Shown here one piece after another: positions 1 to 10,446 of a stretch of DNA of 45,514 nucleotides (positions are counted from its first letter, which is position 1; every line of letters starts with the position of its first letter). Source of the stretch: Hypholoma sublateritium FD-334 SS-4 (taxonomy: Eukaryota; Basidiomycota; Agaricomycetes; Agaricales; Strophariaceae). The DNA is taken from contig KN817607.1 in NCBI GenBank assembly GCA_000827495.1, positions 3,072 through 48,585 of the forward strand, written 5' to 3'. The translations under genes were made by a program, and so were the position numbers. Below the pieces are notes generated by a model, which worked only from the letters and a program-made list of their open reading frames with translations, did no database searches and had not been told where the DNA came from.

Positions 1-839
1 AGAGGCGCAGTAGGGAGGCGGTTCCAGACATGGACATAAGCAGAGACAGCCAGCTTCCAAAACGAAGCAGGGAGGTTGGATTCCTTGAGCATGGCTGTTG
101 TATGGTCAGAAATGGTGCAATTTGCACGCTCTGCAACTCCATTCTGCTGTGGCCTGTTCCTGGTGCTGTGGCAATGAGCAATACCGCACTGATCAGTGAA
201 TTTGATGAATGCAGCACTCATATACTCTCCAGCCTTGTCATCTTGAATAGCCTTGATCTTTGCATTGAGCTGGTTCTCAGCGTATGCTTTGAACATCTTA
301 AATGCTTCAAATGCATCAGATTTTCGCTTCAGGAAGAGTACAGCCTGCAGCTTGGTGCAGTCATCGATGAAAGTGATCCAATAGCGATATCCTTCCGGGC
401 TGGGGACAGGTAGAGGACCATGAAGGTCAGAATGGACCAATTCAAGTGGATGCTCAGAATGACTATCAGAGATTGGAAATGGCGCGGATGTCATTTTGCC
501 TGCCAAGCATGCCTCGCATATCGGATCAGACTGATTCTTTGAGGAGACAACGACGCCGATGACAAGATCGCCCTGTATCAATTGCTTGATGGTAGCGTGA
601 CTATGGTGTGCGCAACATCGATGCCAAAGATTGATGTCTATTGGAAGAGTTGAGGATGCATTGGCAAACTCTGGAATTACCTGAGTTGAAGCATCCAGAA
701 TACCAGTGTTCTGAGAGGTAACAGTGGCTGTAAATAGTGTCATTCCATCGCATTTGAAGTACATCTTGCTCTCATCCACTTCCATGCGGATCCCTTTCCG
801 TTTGGTGAGGTAAAGACATGATAATAAGCAGCAACAAAG
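1..839 (-). mobile_element. Ty1/copia retrotransposon Pol fragment (GAG-pre-integrase and integrase core)
   Basis: On the minus strand an open frame runs from about 839 off the left edge without a stop. It contains a pre-integrase zinc-binding segment (HRCCAHHSHATIKQL followed by CEACLAGK) and then the retroviral-type integrase core. The first catalytic Asp is in ELVHSDLHGPLP, the second in IQDDKAGEYM (usual form SDNGGEY), and the Glu is in NGVAERANC. This order is that of copia polyproteins, in which integrase precedes reverse transcriptase; the latter would lie beyond the left edge. The frame is intact over about 270 codons. Homology to the usual sequence upstream of NLLS fades near 835-850, next to a tRNA-like unit, so the element is truncated or interrupted there. 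No LTR is seen. An ordinary host gene is very unlikely. Confidence 0.88.
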
Positions 840-878
840 TGTTAGAATCACCGGATCGGGTGACCTTGGAAAAAGTAG

Positions 879-952
879 TGACTAGACCTGGGTTTGAACC
901 AAGGACCTTTCCCAAACTAGGGGGGATGCTCTAACCACTGAGCTATCCAGTC
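879..952 (-). tRNA. tRNA-like gene or tRNA-derived SINE head, anticodon uncertain
   Basis: Read on the minus strand, this folds as a cloverleaf. The acceptor arm GACTGGA pairs with TCTAGTC over seven pairs including one G-U. The D arm is GCTC/GAGC, and the T arm is CTTGG/CCAGG with loop TTCAAAC. Box A (TAGCTCAGTGG) and box B (GGTTCAAACC) fit RNA polymerase III promoters. A T5 run lies a few bases downstream (near 869-875 on the plus strand), as a pol III terminator. The anticodon arm is degenerate. The best stem gives loop CCTAGTT, anticodon TAG but C at position 33; a one-base shift gives AGT with worse pairing. A leucine tRNA would need a long variable arm, which is absent. I therefore favour a tRNA-derived repeat or pseudogene over a working tRNA. 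Confidence 0.55.
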
Positions 953-2240
953 ATATTGGTACAAGGCGGTGNGAAGGGTTTGACTAGAACCCAACAGCCA
1001 GGTGTGCAGGCACATGTGGATACGTCTGACCCACGCCAGTGCAGGGACCTTCTGCCATTAGTAAGCGAACATATCAACTTCTAACACAAAGGCCTGAAGT
1101 CCAAAGTGAGTAACTGAGTATATTGAGAGAGAAACAAGGTATCTACTTGCCTGAAGTCCGAAGTGAGTAACTAAGGACTTCAGAGCGAGGTGCTGCAGCT
1201 AAAAGTACATGCATCACATGATCACAATGATCTGAGACTGAAAAGGTAATTCTAACAATTTTTGGTTATTTTTTGGTCTTTTTGATTCATATATTCAGTG
1301 CAGGTTTTCATTCCAATATGTCTCTTCTCAAGGTTTGGAAATCCACTGGGGTCACAATGTATTCTTTTTGTACAATGAGGGTATATAGCATACCCATCTT
1401 TGTCTACCAATTTGTCATGAAGAAATACACCTTGTCAGGGAACTTCTTTTCTCGCACATATCTTGAGAGTCTTATTACCCATGTAGTACTCACAATATCC
1501 AGTGGAATCATTGAGAAAAACTGTTTAAATGGCAGAAAAAGGAGGAGACCACAAAGGACTGCCAATAGATTTGAGAAATACAGTCAAAATACAATTCTTG
1601 ATCACTTTTGGGTCAAATAGATTACTTCTTCTGAATTACAGTGTCTTCAGGGGTCATCCATAGGATGCTCAAGTGCAAATGCATTGCCATAATCTGCAGA
1701 AACAACATGTACAAGAGACTTATTAAACAAGAAGCAAAGGAGTAACAGAAACAGCACATCTTATGACTGGAGCGCGATGACAGTATGCAAGCAGCACTTG
1801 AGCGGCCCATGCGTGCATTGTATGAACATATTTACAACCAGAGCAAGGTCACGTGCATTGCAGCTTTCCAAACAATGTCAAAATCAACTGGATACAACAA
1901 CCACAACATGTTTCTGTCATACCTGAGCTCATAATAGCTTCAATCAGCACAGAATATGGCCGAAATACCTGTAAAATAGGCTGATATTGGCCAGAATTTA
2001 GTATACATAAGAAAAAAAATTCCGGCTGGACCTACCTACCCACATCTGGTCCAGCATTTTAATTCTGCCATCCCCTTGGGGGCAGCTGGTTTCAGTGGAG
2101 GGCCAGGCAACTTTGGTTCCTTCCCAACACCCTCAGATGTAGACCTGTGTAGCCCTACTACACTTTGGTGTGGACACAATGGCTGAGGTCAGGTAAAATC
2201 CACAATGCATTGCCTCTTTTGTAGGGCAACCCTTTCAACC
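953..2240. other. No supportable gene; degenerate AT-rich sequence with a short direct repeat
   Basis: I see no conserved protein segment, RNA or transposon end here. The longest plus-strand frame (1273-1620) resembles nothing I recognise. A 24-nt direct repeat with one mismatch occurs at 1092-1115 and 1149-1172. Near 2020-2110 the minus strand reads as a short proline-rich stretch that may be old coding debris. The stretch is best treated as decayed repeat DNA. Confidence 0.5.
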
Positions 2241-2249
2241 AGCACTTCA

Positions 2250-2296
2250 ACTTGCTTTGTGGGCCACTGTATGGCATGGCTATGAGTCTTTTTTGA
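2250..2296 (+). repeat. Left copy of a 47-nt inverted repeat bracketing the dead gene
   Basis: This block, beginning ACTTGCTTTGTGGGCC, matches the reverse complement of 12627-12673 at all but two positions. Weaker similarity continues inward for roughly 80 further bases (to about 2375, opposite about 12545). The two copies point towards each other and enclose the pseudogene at 2408-11412 and everything nested in it. They could be the terminal inverted repeats of the element to which that pseudogene belonged, or simply two copies of an unrelated dispersed repeat. Confidence 0.75.
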
Positions 2297-2407
2297 TGAT
2301 TTTTTTTGTTATTGTATCCATTTGTATGTTCAAATAATGATCTATTCTGTGCCAATGCAACTACAACAGACACAATATCCATTATCTGGCCACATAGAAT
2401 AATTTAT

Positions 2408-4540
2408 TTAGACATCTGCATTTGATCTGCTTGATTTACAAGACTTGTACACATATTTTTGAGGCACACAACATCCTTTCATTTTATTCTTCAACTTTCT
2501 AATGTCAGACTTCAACTTTGCAACCTGACACAATATGCCAACTTCCCAAGTACAGTGTAATACTACACCTTCACACATGATCACTCGGGACTGTAAATGA
2601 GTGTTCCTCTGGCATCAGGTAGGTTCTCCAGTTGTGTCTTCCTTCTGAATCATTATCTTATTTTGTTGGATGCATGCTAAGTACTTGATAAGAAACAGTG
2701 ACCATATCTCCATGAAGTAAATCATAGGTAATGTAGCTTTGCGGCTTTCCATCTATCTTCAGACTATTGACTTCACCGATGCAAAGCCAGAGTTGACCAT
2801 CCGAGCGCAAGAGACTGATGATTGGAGCAGAGATATATATGCTTCTTCCATCATCATCTGGTGGTGCTAACAGCATGAGAGGTGAGTCTGAGTCTTTGCT
2901 ATTAAAGTGTCCAACTTCTTGAACATGTCTCAGTCTATCTGTTGAACTTGCCCTTGGATTATTTTTATGAAACTTGCTATACTGTGCAAGCACTTGTGAC
3001 TTGTTGAGGTGAGTGCCTTTGATCAATACAGTTCTTTCAAAAGGTGGCAGAGGTTCAGAAGATGATGTTTCGGCTAGGTCAGCAAGGGCATCTTCAATGT
3101 CAATGCAAACATCTGTGTCCTCCATGGCGTTTGAGCTGTTGAGGTGGGTCCCAACTTGGATATTTGGATCGATCGCTGAAGGGGTATTCTCTGTCATATC
3201 TAGACTTTCATCAATATCATTGACTGCAAGTGGTGCATCGAAGAGAAGAATTCCCATTGGTGAAAGAATATCTATGCCCTCACTTTCTTCAAGAAGCTTT
3301 AGAACCGGCTTTGTGAATGCACACTCATCTTCAATGATCTTTCGGCTGTGTGTCCACAAAGTTTGAAGTGAGATGTCTTTGACCTTGACATTTCCCCTCC
3401 AAGATGCAGGCTTAACATGATCAGCACTATTGGGTATTTCTTTTGAGTCTTGTGAGAGAGATGGGAGGTTGAGGCAACAGGAGGCACGATCCAGTGTGGG
3501 TACTTAGCAAAGATGTTTGCAATTTCAGTGGTCCCTGCAAGGCAATAGATGAGCTGCAATAAATCCAGATTTGAATCATTTCCAACCATGGTGCAAAGAA
3601 TTCCAAACAAAGTCTCGAGCCGATCAGTTCCCAGTAAAACGATCCAAAATTCTGATGAAGGGTTATCTACTTTGGCCTTTGCGACACAAAATATAATGTT
3701 TTTGATTACAATCATCAGGTCAATGTATAGGCCAGTAGGTATGAAGTTCTTGCCACCAAGTTTGTAAAGAACAAGACAAAGATGCACAGCAGTGCTCAGA
3801 TGTTCAATTTGCTCTGATAATGTGAGGTCAACACACAGGTATGGAAACACAAGGTGGTAGAGAAGCTTTCCGAATATCCACAAAGCCTTTCTAGCCACTG
3901 CAAAACCAGGTCTTTGCGGGATTGTTGCAGAGCCATAAGGTAGTGTCCATATGTCTTTAAGCATTTCGAAGGCCAACTTGACATCTTGTTTATCTTCAGG
4001 ATTGAATAGTGTGTGAATGTGATCTGCAGCTAGTCCATTTGACTTGAAGTGTCCAGTAATAATTTTGGGTGTTACTTGAAAGCCATTAATTACCATTCCA
4101 CGTTCTTGGACAGAGAAATTGCGGAATCATTTGAAGATGTATTTGGGATCTTTGTCACATACAAGGTCGTCATCTCCAACATGTAGGTTGAGGAATTTGA
4201 GAGGGCTGAGAAGTGGGAATAGAAGTGAATTGGGTGACAATTTGTGCTTGAATGTGAGCTTCACAAACGTAGCGCCTCGCTGGCTTTCTCCATCAGATGC
4301 AAGAGAAACAATTCAAAGTTTTGTTTTGTCTTGCGACTTATTCACACCATTGATTATTGATCGATTACAGTTTGAATGACTTTAGAATGTTCTTCTCCAT
4401 TTTCTTGCTTGCAATCCCCAGACACAAGGACAGGACGTCCAGGATATATGTGATTGTCTTTTCACAATATTTCAAGTGCCCCAACCATCGCCTAAAAATA
4501 GAATGACCATGAGAGCCATTCACACGAGTACAAAGTCAAC
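2408..4540 (-). pseudogene. 3' half of a degenerate multi-exon gene of an unassigned, apparently repeated family
   Basis: Reading on from the acceptor at 4492/4491, the minus strand gives a continuous protein trace with lesions. Segments include HIYPGRPVLVSGDCKQENG, KLTFKHKLSPNSLLFPLL, FNPEDKQDVKLAFEMLKDIW, LLGTDRLETLFGI and ALADLAETSSS. A 52-nt intron then leads to a short lysine-rich last exon ending at 2408. The style and wording match a large Agaricomycete family of about 1,000-residue hypothetical proteins that I recall as multi-copy; I know of no established function. In-frame stops lie at 4462-4464, 4313-4315, 4127-4129 (all TGA) and 2658-2660 (TAA). One-base frameshifts are needed near 4355-4362 and near 3475-3485. 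The 5' half is at 10447-11412, on the far side of a transposon lodged in the shared intron. Confidence 0.75.
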
Positions 4541-4550
4541 CATGACAAAC
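4541..4550 (+). repeat. Left target-site duplication of the Mutator-like element
   Basis: The 10-mer CATGACAAAC abuts the outer edge of the left terminal inverted repeat and recurs exactly at 10437-10446. A perfect 10-bp duplication is within the 8-11 bp range of Mutator-like elements and suggests recent insertion. Confidence 0.85.
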
Positions 4551-4589
4551 AAGTCCTAGTTCGATTGCTACCTTTCGATCCAGGCACAA
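4551..4589 (+). repeat. Left terminal inverted repeat of the Mutator-like element
   Basis: Positions 4559-4589 (starting GTTCGATTGCTACC) are the exact reverse complement of 10399-10429. The outermost eight bases (4551-4558) match the other end only loosely. Confidence 0.85.
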
Positions 4590-5027
4590 GCGGGCTGATG
4601 GATTAAGTAATACATGACACCAGCACAGTTTGTCCACGAAGAGCTGTGAAGCCGAGATGGCTATGTTTGCCAACGAGTGCCATGTAATTCTCCGCAAAAG
4701 GGCGTGGGCAGCAGTAAGGCAGCGCGGCGGCGTGGAGGGAAGCGCGCGCTTACGCACCGGGAGGCAGTAGAGTACTTATTTGCATGTAACATAACATTAA
4801 AGAGATATATTGTAAGGATAGACGGAGTAGCAAGTAATGACAGTGGGAAGGACATGTAATGACAGTGTGACCTATATAAAAAGGTAGTGGAAAAGGAGCG
4901 TGTGAGGCCGTAATCAGAGATACTGAATTCACTAAAGCAGGAGACTCGGATGACGAAAGGTGTCAATGGAATGGATAAATAAGAAATGTGCACCTCTACC
5001 CAAGTTGAAAACCGTGACATGATTCCT
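4590..5027. other. Left subterminal non-coding region of the transposon
   Basis: There is no credible gene. Short frames on the minus strand have no recognisable content and end in the inverted repeat. A GC-rich block lies at 4690-4770. The stretch probably contains the 3' flank of the minus-strand gene that ends at 5028 and transposase-binding subterminal sequence. Confidence 0.45.
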
Positions 5028-6010
5028 TCAGTCATCTCGAGAGAGGTCAATAACTTCAGCAGTGCAAATGTGATCTTCAAATGCACTCCTCGTTCCAACC
5101 CAATTAGAACAGCGATCACATATAATTAGAAGCTTCTTGAAAGCAGAAAGCGTGATACCCGCATCATCGAGGTCCATGACTTGTCGGAAAACCGAGCGAT
5201 CCGACGCGTCCAGATCGAAAGAGCTTGAGCTACTCAAAAGAATTGACAAAAGGGCTAGTGATATTGGAATCAGATACAAGAATTAACAGTCAGAACGAAA
5301 TTAATATACAGGAATTTGTCTTGTGCCGTTTCTGGGCCATGGACAAACTCTCAGCATGGTCTTGGAGTTGCGCTTCTTCGAATGTGTGCTTGTTGCCCTG
5401 GACTTGACTAGGGGGCGGTGGCGAGCTGAAGGGGTTAGGCAAGGATGTCCCCATCCTTGGAGGAGTCACAACAAGTATGTGGCCTGGCCGAGGGTGGATA
5501 GAATCGGCGAGAGCTTGCTCTGTAGTAGGAGACAGGGATGGGGAAAGAGGTCGTGGCCCGGGATCTAATAAAATACCATGAAAAATAAACTTCAGAATTC
5601 AAGAGAAGGAGATGTATAAACTACTTACGGCGAATAGAATACTCCGAGACCTGAACTTTTTTCCGTAGGCTAAAGGGATCCAGGCGCACTGGGTCATTAG
5701 AGAATTACTATGAACACGTTAGGTTCTCAGATGCTACAGCCAAAAATTCTTACCCCAATACCCGCATACACCCTGTTTGCAGGCCAGAAGGTATTGACCG
5801 ATGAGTGTTCCTGTTCTTGGAAGGACGACCATGGATTCGGTATACGCATTTGCATCTAACAATGCCTAAAGTACTGTTAGATACATATTCCAGATTGTTT
5901 AGAGTATCCGGTACTTGGAGGCCAGACAACAAAGCGCCGCATATCCAGAACAGTTATGAGAAATACCAAGTCAAAATTCCCATGGAGCCCCCGCTATCAT
6001 TTGCCGCAGT
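5028..6010 (-). CDS. Second transposon gene: hypothetical protein with C-terminal C2HC finger (partial model)
   Basis: Joined minus-strand exons give a sensible protein trace. Exon 5754-5865 (containing ESMVVLPRTGTLIGQYLLA) splices through GTAAGA...CAG to 5629-5688 (VRLDPFSLRKKVQVSEYSIR). GTAAGT...TAG then joins it to a proline-rich exon from 5564 downward (HPGPRPLSPSLSPTTEQ). The last exon ends at 5028 with a C-x2-C-x12-H-x-C finger (CDRCSNWVGTRSAFEDHIC), followed by VIDLSRDD. Similar fingers close proteins of other basidiomycete transposons. The first exon and start codon are not resolved, nor is the exact splice between about 5310 and 5235. It lies downstream of the transposase gene on the same strand, so it probably encodes an accessory factor. 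Alternatively these are extra 3' exons of one long transcript. Confidence 0.45.
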
Positions 6011-6431
6011 GCGAATGTCTAATTCATGTCATAACTCAATATGGTGGAACCAATATTGCACAGAACTTCACACATGCACTCTTTAATACTTAAATATACC
6101 TCACACAAAATTTCAAGATTGGGTGGTACCTTGAGATCATAGAATAAGCCAATACTGGGCCGCGACACATATGCGCAGCTTGCCGTGCCGGTAGCCCGGT
6201 GTAGCGCTCACACTCTACTACCTGGCCTCTCCCTGGGCATCCTCACTCCCTTTTTGCCAGCAAAACACAAACATACAGACACACGGAGTGGATGTACTAA
6301 TGAAAACACAGTGCTAACATTGTTGCGGGGCGGAAGCGGTCTGCACGATGTGTCTGTGCCAGCCATTGATCCCGGAAGGTCACACAAGACAGTCAACTGT
6401 ATTTAAGGAGGATCTTTACTTATATATATAG
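6011..6431. other. Spacer between the two transposon genes; no gene seen
   Basis: The short open frames on both strands have no recognisable content. The stretch holds the 3' end of the transposase transcript and presumably the promoter of the downstream minus-strand gene. Confidence 0.45.
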
Positions 6432-9400
6432 CTACATAGTATCTGTTGTAGTAGGCAACAGTAAACCTACTTTGCCAGAACCAATCCCAATCAAGGATTT
6501 GCTTGCTTCAACCGCTTTGTTGAAAGAAGTCTGAGATTCACTGATTCGTCCACCAGTTTGCTGACTGGTAACCAATGACTCGTAGGACAATTTAAGTCGC
6601 TTGTTGTGTTCATGAATCTGTTGATCTTGATATTCCATCATTCCGTGTGCCGCACGTCCTAGATACAATTCTCGCAGCCTTTAGTTTATCTTCAAAAGCA
6701 GAACAATAAAATATATCACCTTTATGCTTGATCCCACGTGCTATACTGTCAGTCAACGTATTGTGTTGGTAACTCTGCTGGATACCAGAGTTGAACAAAG
6801 CCTGTGTATAAAAAATAAGTTGTTGGGAGGGAATGGATCGAAAGACTGTAGCATACTGATAAAGTTTTCTCTTTCAAGCTGTCAAATTGATGTTCTTTCT
6901 CGACCCCGCCCACCAGAGTACAGCCAAGGCCTTCACGGTTTACGTCCTCATGAACGGCTTCGATAAGATTAGTTGTTTCATCGCCAACTTTCCATATATC
7001 TGCAGGAATATAACTCTGCTGCCAGCATACTCCTGGCAGGGCAAAGCGACTACGAATCTTGTCTGCAAGCCAATCTGATATCTGGAAATAAGCTTGAGTA
7101 TCTTTTAGAATTAGGAAGGCATACCGTTCCCTGCTTTTCCACCTCCAGAGACAATCTCACGCAATGTTGCATCCCATGAATGGTGCGTCATACAAATGAG
7201 ACTGCTCATCTTCTTTTTGACCAACTCTGACACAGCACATTGCTGGATATTATGGAGAAAATGATTAGCACAGAGGCGTAGTATTCTTACAAGGTGATCA
7301 TATGGATCTAAATCTTGCAATGCCCTCTGGGGCTCGTGGAAGTCTTGTCTTTTTGCAACTGACCGCAAAATATCCTGTAAATGTAGCCCGAGCCCTATAT
7401 GATAGATAAGTATGTATGATATGTGAAGAAATGAATTAAATTAAAACCTTTAGCTTGACCACCGTGTTGGTCAACTGCGAAGTGGAGAATACCAACTCGA
7501 TCTTCGATTGCATTGCTCAGAGAATCTATGTGTTGCCATCGGAGACGGCTTCCAGTGTTCCTCTTGACAATCTCATCTATTTGCTGAAATATAAAACAGT
7601 GGGCTTCTGCGCTCTGGTGTGTAACATAGATGCGACAGTAAGTTATGCCTGGATAGTGAAGTTCTTTAAAACAAAATAAAAAGGATTAAATGGACACTTA
7701 CTTCGCCTTGAAACCTGATCTAGCCCTCCCAATTCGAACTCTTTAAATCCAGCAACCTGTTTAAATCCTATATCTGATTGCAGATATTCTGCATCCAAAA
7801 GACGATGACTATTGGATTTAGTCATGCAAATGATAATTCTGAAGATATTGGTTGCATAGTCAACGGTATTTTCCATTGCATAATCGTGGCCATGGATTGA
7901 ACCCAGTTGTGATAGATTCATTTGATGGGCAAATCGAATATACCTTTTGTCCTCAGAGAGATTCTCATCTTGGTTCAACTTGAGATGAACCAGTCCTATT
8001 GGAATATATAGTATTAGTGAGTCGCACATGTCAATCCGGGTCAATGCTAAATGAATTCAAAACTTACCGTTCCATCCAGTTCCTTCTGGAAATAGATCGT
8101 TCTGTATCTTCGTAATATACACACCCAGATGGTCACGATTGGCAAGAGAAGGGTGTAAATCAAGAATGGTCGGATTTAGCACATGCGGAAGACATGACTT
8201 GAGAAATAGCACTGTCGTGGGATGCCGCAAGAATTTGCATGGAGTTAAATCAGCAAGGTCAGTGCCGAGAGAGCTCAAGAGTGCGGTGATCTCAGATAAA
8301 ATTGAGGGAGGCATTTTAACAGGCACTGGAATGGGGTGCGTATGTGCACCAGAACAAACGACTAGAATCCATGGGCACTGTCGGCGGGCTTCGAGATCGG
8401 GGAGTGGTTCATATACTCGAATTCCTGAAGCACATTCTATTTTAATAAGCTCGGGATTAGAGAGCGTATTATCGGAATAGCTTCGGTGTTCAAAACCTAT
8501 ATAAAGCATTTAGAATGGTATCATAGTCTTCGAAAGAGAAACTTACAGCAAGTTACTCGAATTGAGGATGCATTTTGAATGTTTGAACAATGTGAACGTG
8601 GGCCTGTGTCGTTATAAATTGCTGCATGGAGCTTGTGCTCATCAATAAGATCAGAGTCATTATTGAATAAGGCTTCGAGATACTCGTTATCAAAGGTTCC
8701 GCTGCCAATCTTTAAATCGACGAAATGGTCCTTGTTTACTTTCCAGTTATAATGCTCACAACTGTATCATAAAATCTGTTGACNTGTTCGGTATATAAAT
8801 GTAAAANAAAACACTCACCATATGTATGGACGACCATCGTGCCGAAATTTGTAAAGTAGGCGCCCGTTACAGGTTATTTTTGGATCATGACCANGCCNCT
8901 CTCGTTCTCNTGCATCTTCAATCTGTTGTTTTTCTGCAAGTTCAGTACTAGAGTAAGCTGTTGTTTCTTGAAGAGGGTAGCCACAACCATGGCGCTGTAA
9001 TGCTGTAAAGTATGAAAGTGTCTTGTGGAATAATTGAATATAAGTTGATTGATGGAACATGCCGCGAAGGTGCTTTTCTNGCATTTGATTTGAAATATCA
9101 TGATAAGTTGCCTTACAATGTGGACGNGACAGTGCTTCCATCTCCGCAAGTGGACACGCCCTCACACCTTGGCCTGTTGATGAATATTAGACAGACATTA
9201 TATTTGATATACTCGTTCTATGGCTCACAAGTTGATGANGATATTTTGCAAGGAACAGGTATCCCGTCNGACCCGCAGAGCAAGGAACACGTCAAAGCTA
9301 CCTGCTCCCCTTGAACAAGATTCCAGATTTTTGTTCCGCGAGGGGGACCTTGTGAATAAACAAAGTTCTTCTCGGGGCACACCCAATTATCCGGATCCAT

Positions 9401-9850
9401 AGCAAACAGATAGCCAACACTTTGTGTCGCACTTGTCTCCGGATATTCAATAATTTTTCCAGGAACGTTGAATTTATACAGAGTCTCCAGTGTCATTTTA
9501 CGGTTAAGCTTGACATTTTTAGTGGTCAATGGAAGGTTGAGATCGTCTTGGAGTGCCAGAGGATTCAAAGACGGAAAATTCAAAGGTTGAATAGAATCCA
9601 GCACAGGTAGATTTACTTGAGCGGAATCAAGTTGACGAGTGGCTGAAAAATATTGAATGACCATATCAAGTGATTCCTTGACATGAGGGGGAGCATATAT
9701 GTTGCCAGAATCCAGAGGAATAATTGAAAATAATGTTTGCAGCATTGCTGTGACATCATGATTGGGAGCACCCGAGTCTGCGCTTGAGCTGGATTCATTC
9801 ATACGCAATGAAGTTCGGTGGCCAGTCAAATAAAAGTTGTTTAGTGGCAC
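6432..9850 (-). CDS. Mutator-like transposase (multi-exon, putative)
   Basis: About eight or more minus-strand exons remain open and join through short introns. The N-terminal exon (9850 down to about 9310) has no known motif. A following region carries WILVVCSGAHTHPIPVPV (near 8370-8320), reminiscent of the Cys/His finger of WRKY/GCM1-FLYWCH type found before MULE catalytic domains. Then come a segment with DAEYLQSDIGFKQVAGFKEF (about 7790-7735), one with ILHFAVDQHGGQAKG (about 7480-7450), LDPYDHLVRILRLCANHF, and DWLADKIRSRFALPGVCW. The likely catalytic acids are the Asp in LQSDIGF and the Asp in VDQHGGQ; the third is not assigned. The last exon (6432-6668) is a predicted coiled coil ending at 6432. 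The start could be 9850 or the internal Met at 9802. No premature stop was found in the exons traced, so the gene may be functional; N bases interrupt 8784-9270. Confidence 0.62.
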
Positions 9851-10047
9851 TATACATGAGTATTATATACTTGAATCGACCTAGCACTGACCGTCAATCA
9901 TCTGCAATTTTCCTCTTTGTACTGAAAAATGGACCAGTAGTGGTACTTGCTACATATTTGTCATACTTCATGAATGTCCACTCAACCACTCATTATCTCG
10001 CGGAAATAAATATGGTATTTTTTCATTCTGTTGTACACAACACATAC

Positions 10048-10364
10048 GCGCCTACTGAACTGGAAACAGCGTGTGCACGCACCCTCCCCGCTTGCACCTC
10101 GCATTGCCAGGCATCTCGGCAGTACTTACACTGCCGTCTGCTGTCTGCCTTTGCCTTGCCGTGCTGCCGTGCTACACAGATCATCTTTATCTTTTACACC
10201 GCTTGCACCTCGCGTTGCGCGCCTACTGAACTGGAAACAGCGTGTGCGCGCACCCTCCCTGCTTGCACCTCGCATTGCCAGGCATCTCGGCAGTACTTAC
10301 ACTGCCGTCTGCTGTCTGCCTTTGCCTTGCCGTGCTGCTGTGCTACACAGATCATCTTTATCTT
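10048..10364 (+). repeat. Tandem repeat with 171-bp period in the transposon's right subterminal region
   Basis: The unit beginning GCGCCTACTGAACTGG at 10048 recurs at 10219 with only a few substitutions; the second copy is about 146 bp. A shorter motif, CGCTTGCACCTCGC, occurs in each unit and again at their junction. Such repeats next to a transposon terminus often serve as transposase-binding or length-variable sites; here that is inference. Confidence 0.85.
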
Positions 10365-10398
10365 ATCCGCTTACCCTTCAAGCACCCTGGATACCATG

Positions 10399-10436
10399 TT
10401 GTGCCTGGATCGAAAGGTAGCAATCGAACAATACCT
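10399..10436 (-). repeat. Right terminal inverted repeat of the Mutator-like element
   Basis: Positions 10399-10429 are the exact reverse complement of 4559-4589; seven diverged bases (10430-10436) separate this from the target duplication. Confidence 0.85.
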
Positions 10437-10446
10437 CATGACAAAC
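10437..10446 (+). repeat. Right target-site duplication, overlapping the host intron's 5' splice site
   Basis: CATGACAAAC repeats 4541-4550 exactly. Read on the minus strand it is GTTTGTCATG, whose first bases are the GT donor of the pseudogene's intron, so the transposon entered at the very start of that intron. Confidence 0.85.

Larger units (their letters stand above)
4551..10436. mobile_element. Mutator-like (MULE) DNA transposon, 5,886 bp, autonomous-looking
   Basis: The element is bounded by inverted ends of about 38 bp. The inner 31 bp (4559-4589 and 10399-10429) are perfect inverted copies; the outer 7-8 bp are diverged. It is flanked by identical 10-bp direct repeats. Inside, on the minus strand, are a multi-exon transposase-like gene (6432-9850) and a second gene (5028-6010). 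A tandem repeat with a 171-bp period fills the right subterminal region. The classification as MULE rests on the 10-bp duplication plus a transposase-like protein with a Cys/His finger; KDZ/Zisupton and hAT elements make 8-bp duplications instead. The element is inserted in an intron of the older pseudogene. A few N bases lie at 8784-9270. Confidence 0.82.

Noticed and set aside
879..952. Calling the cloverleaf a tRNA-Leu(TAG)
   Set aside because: No long variable arm, C at position 33 and a mismatch in the anticodon stem; the isotype cannot be assigned.
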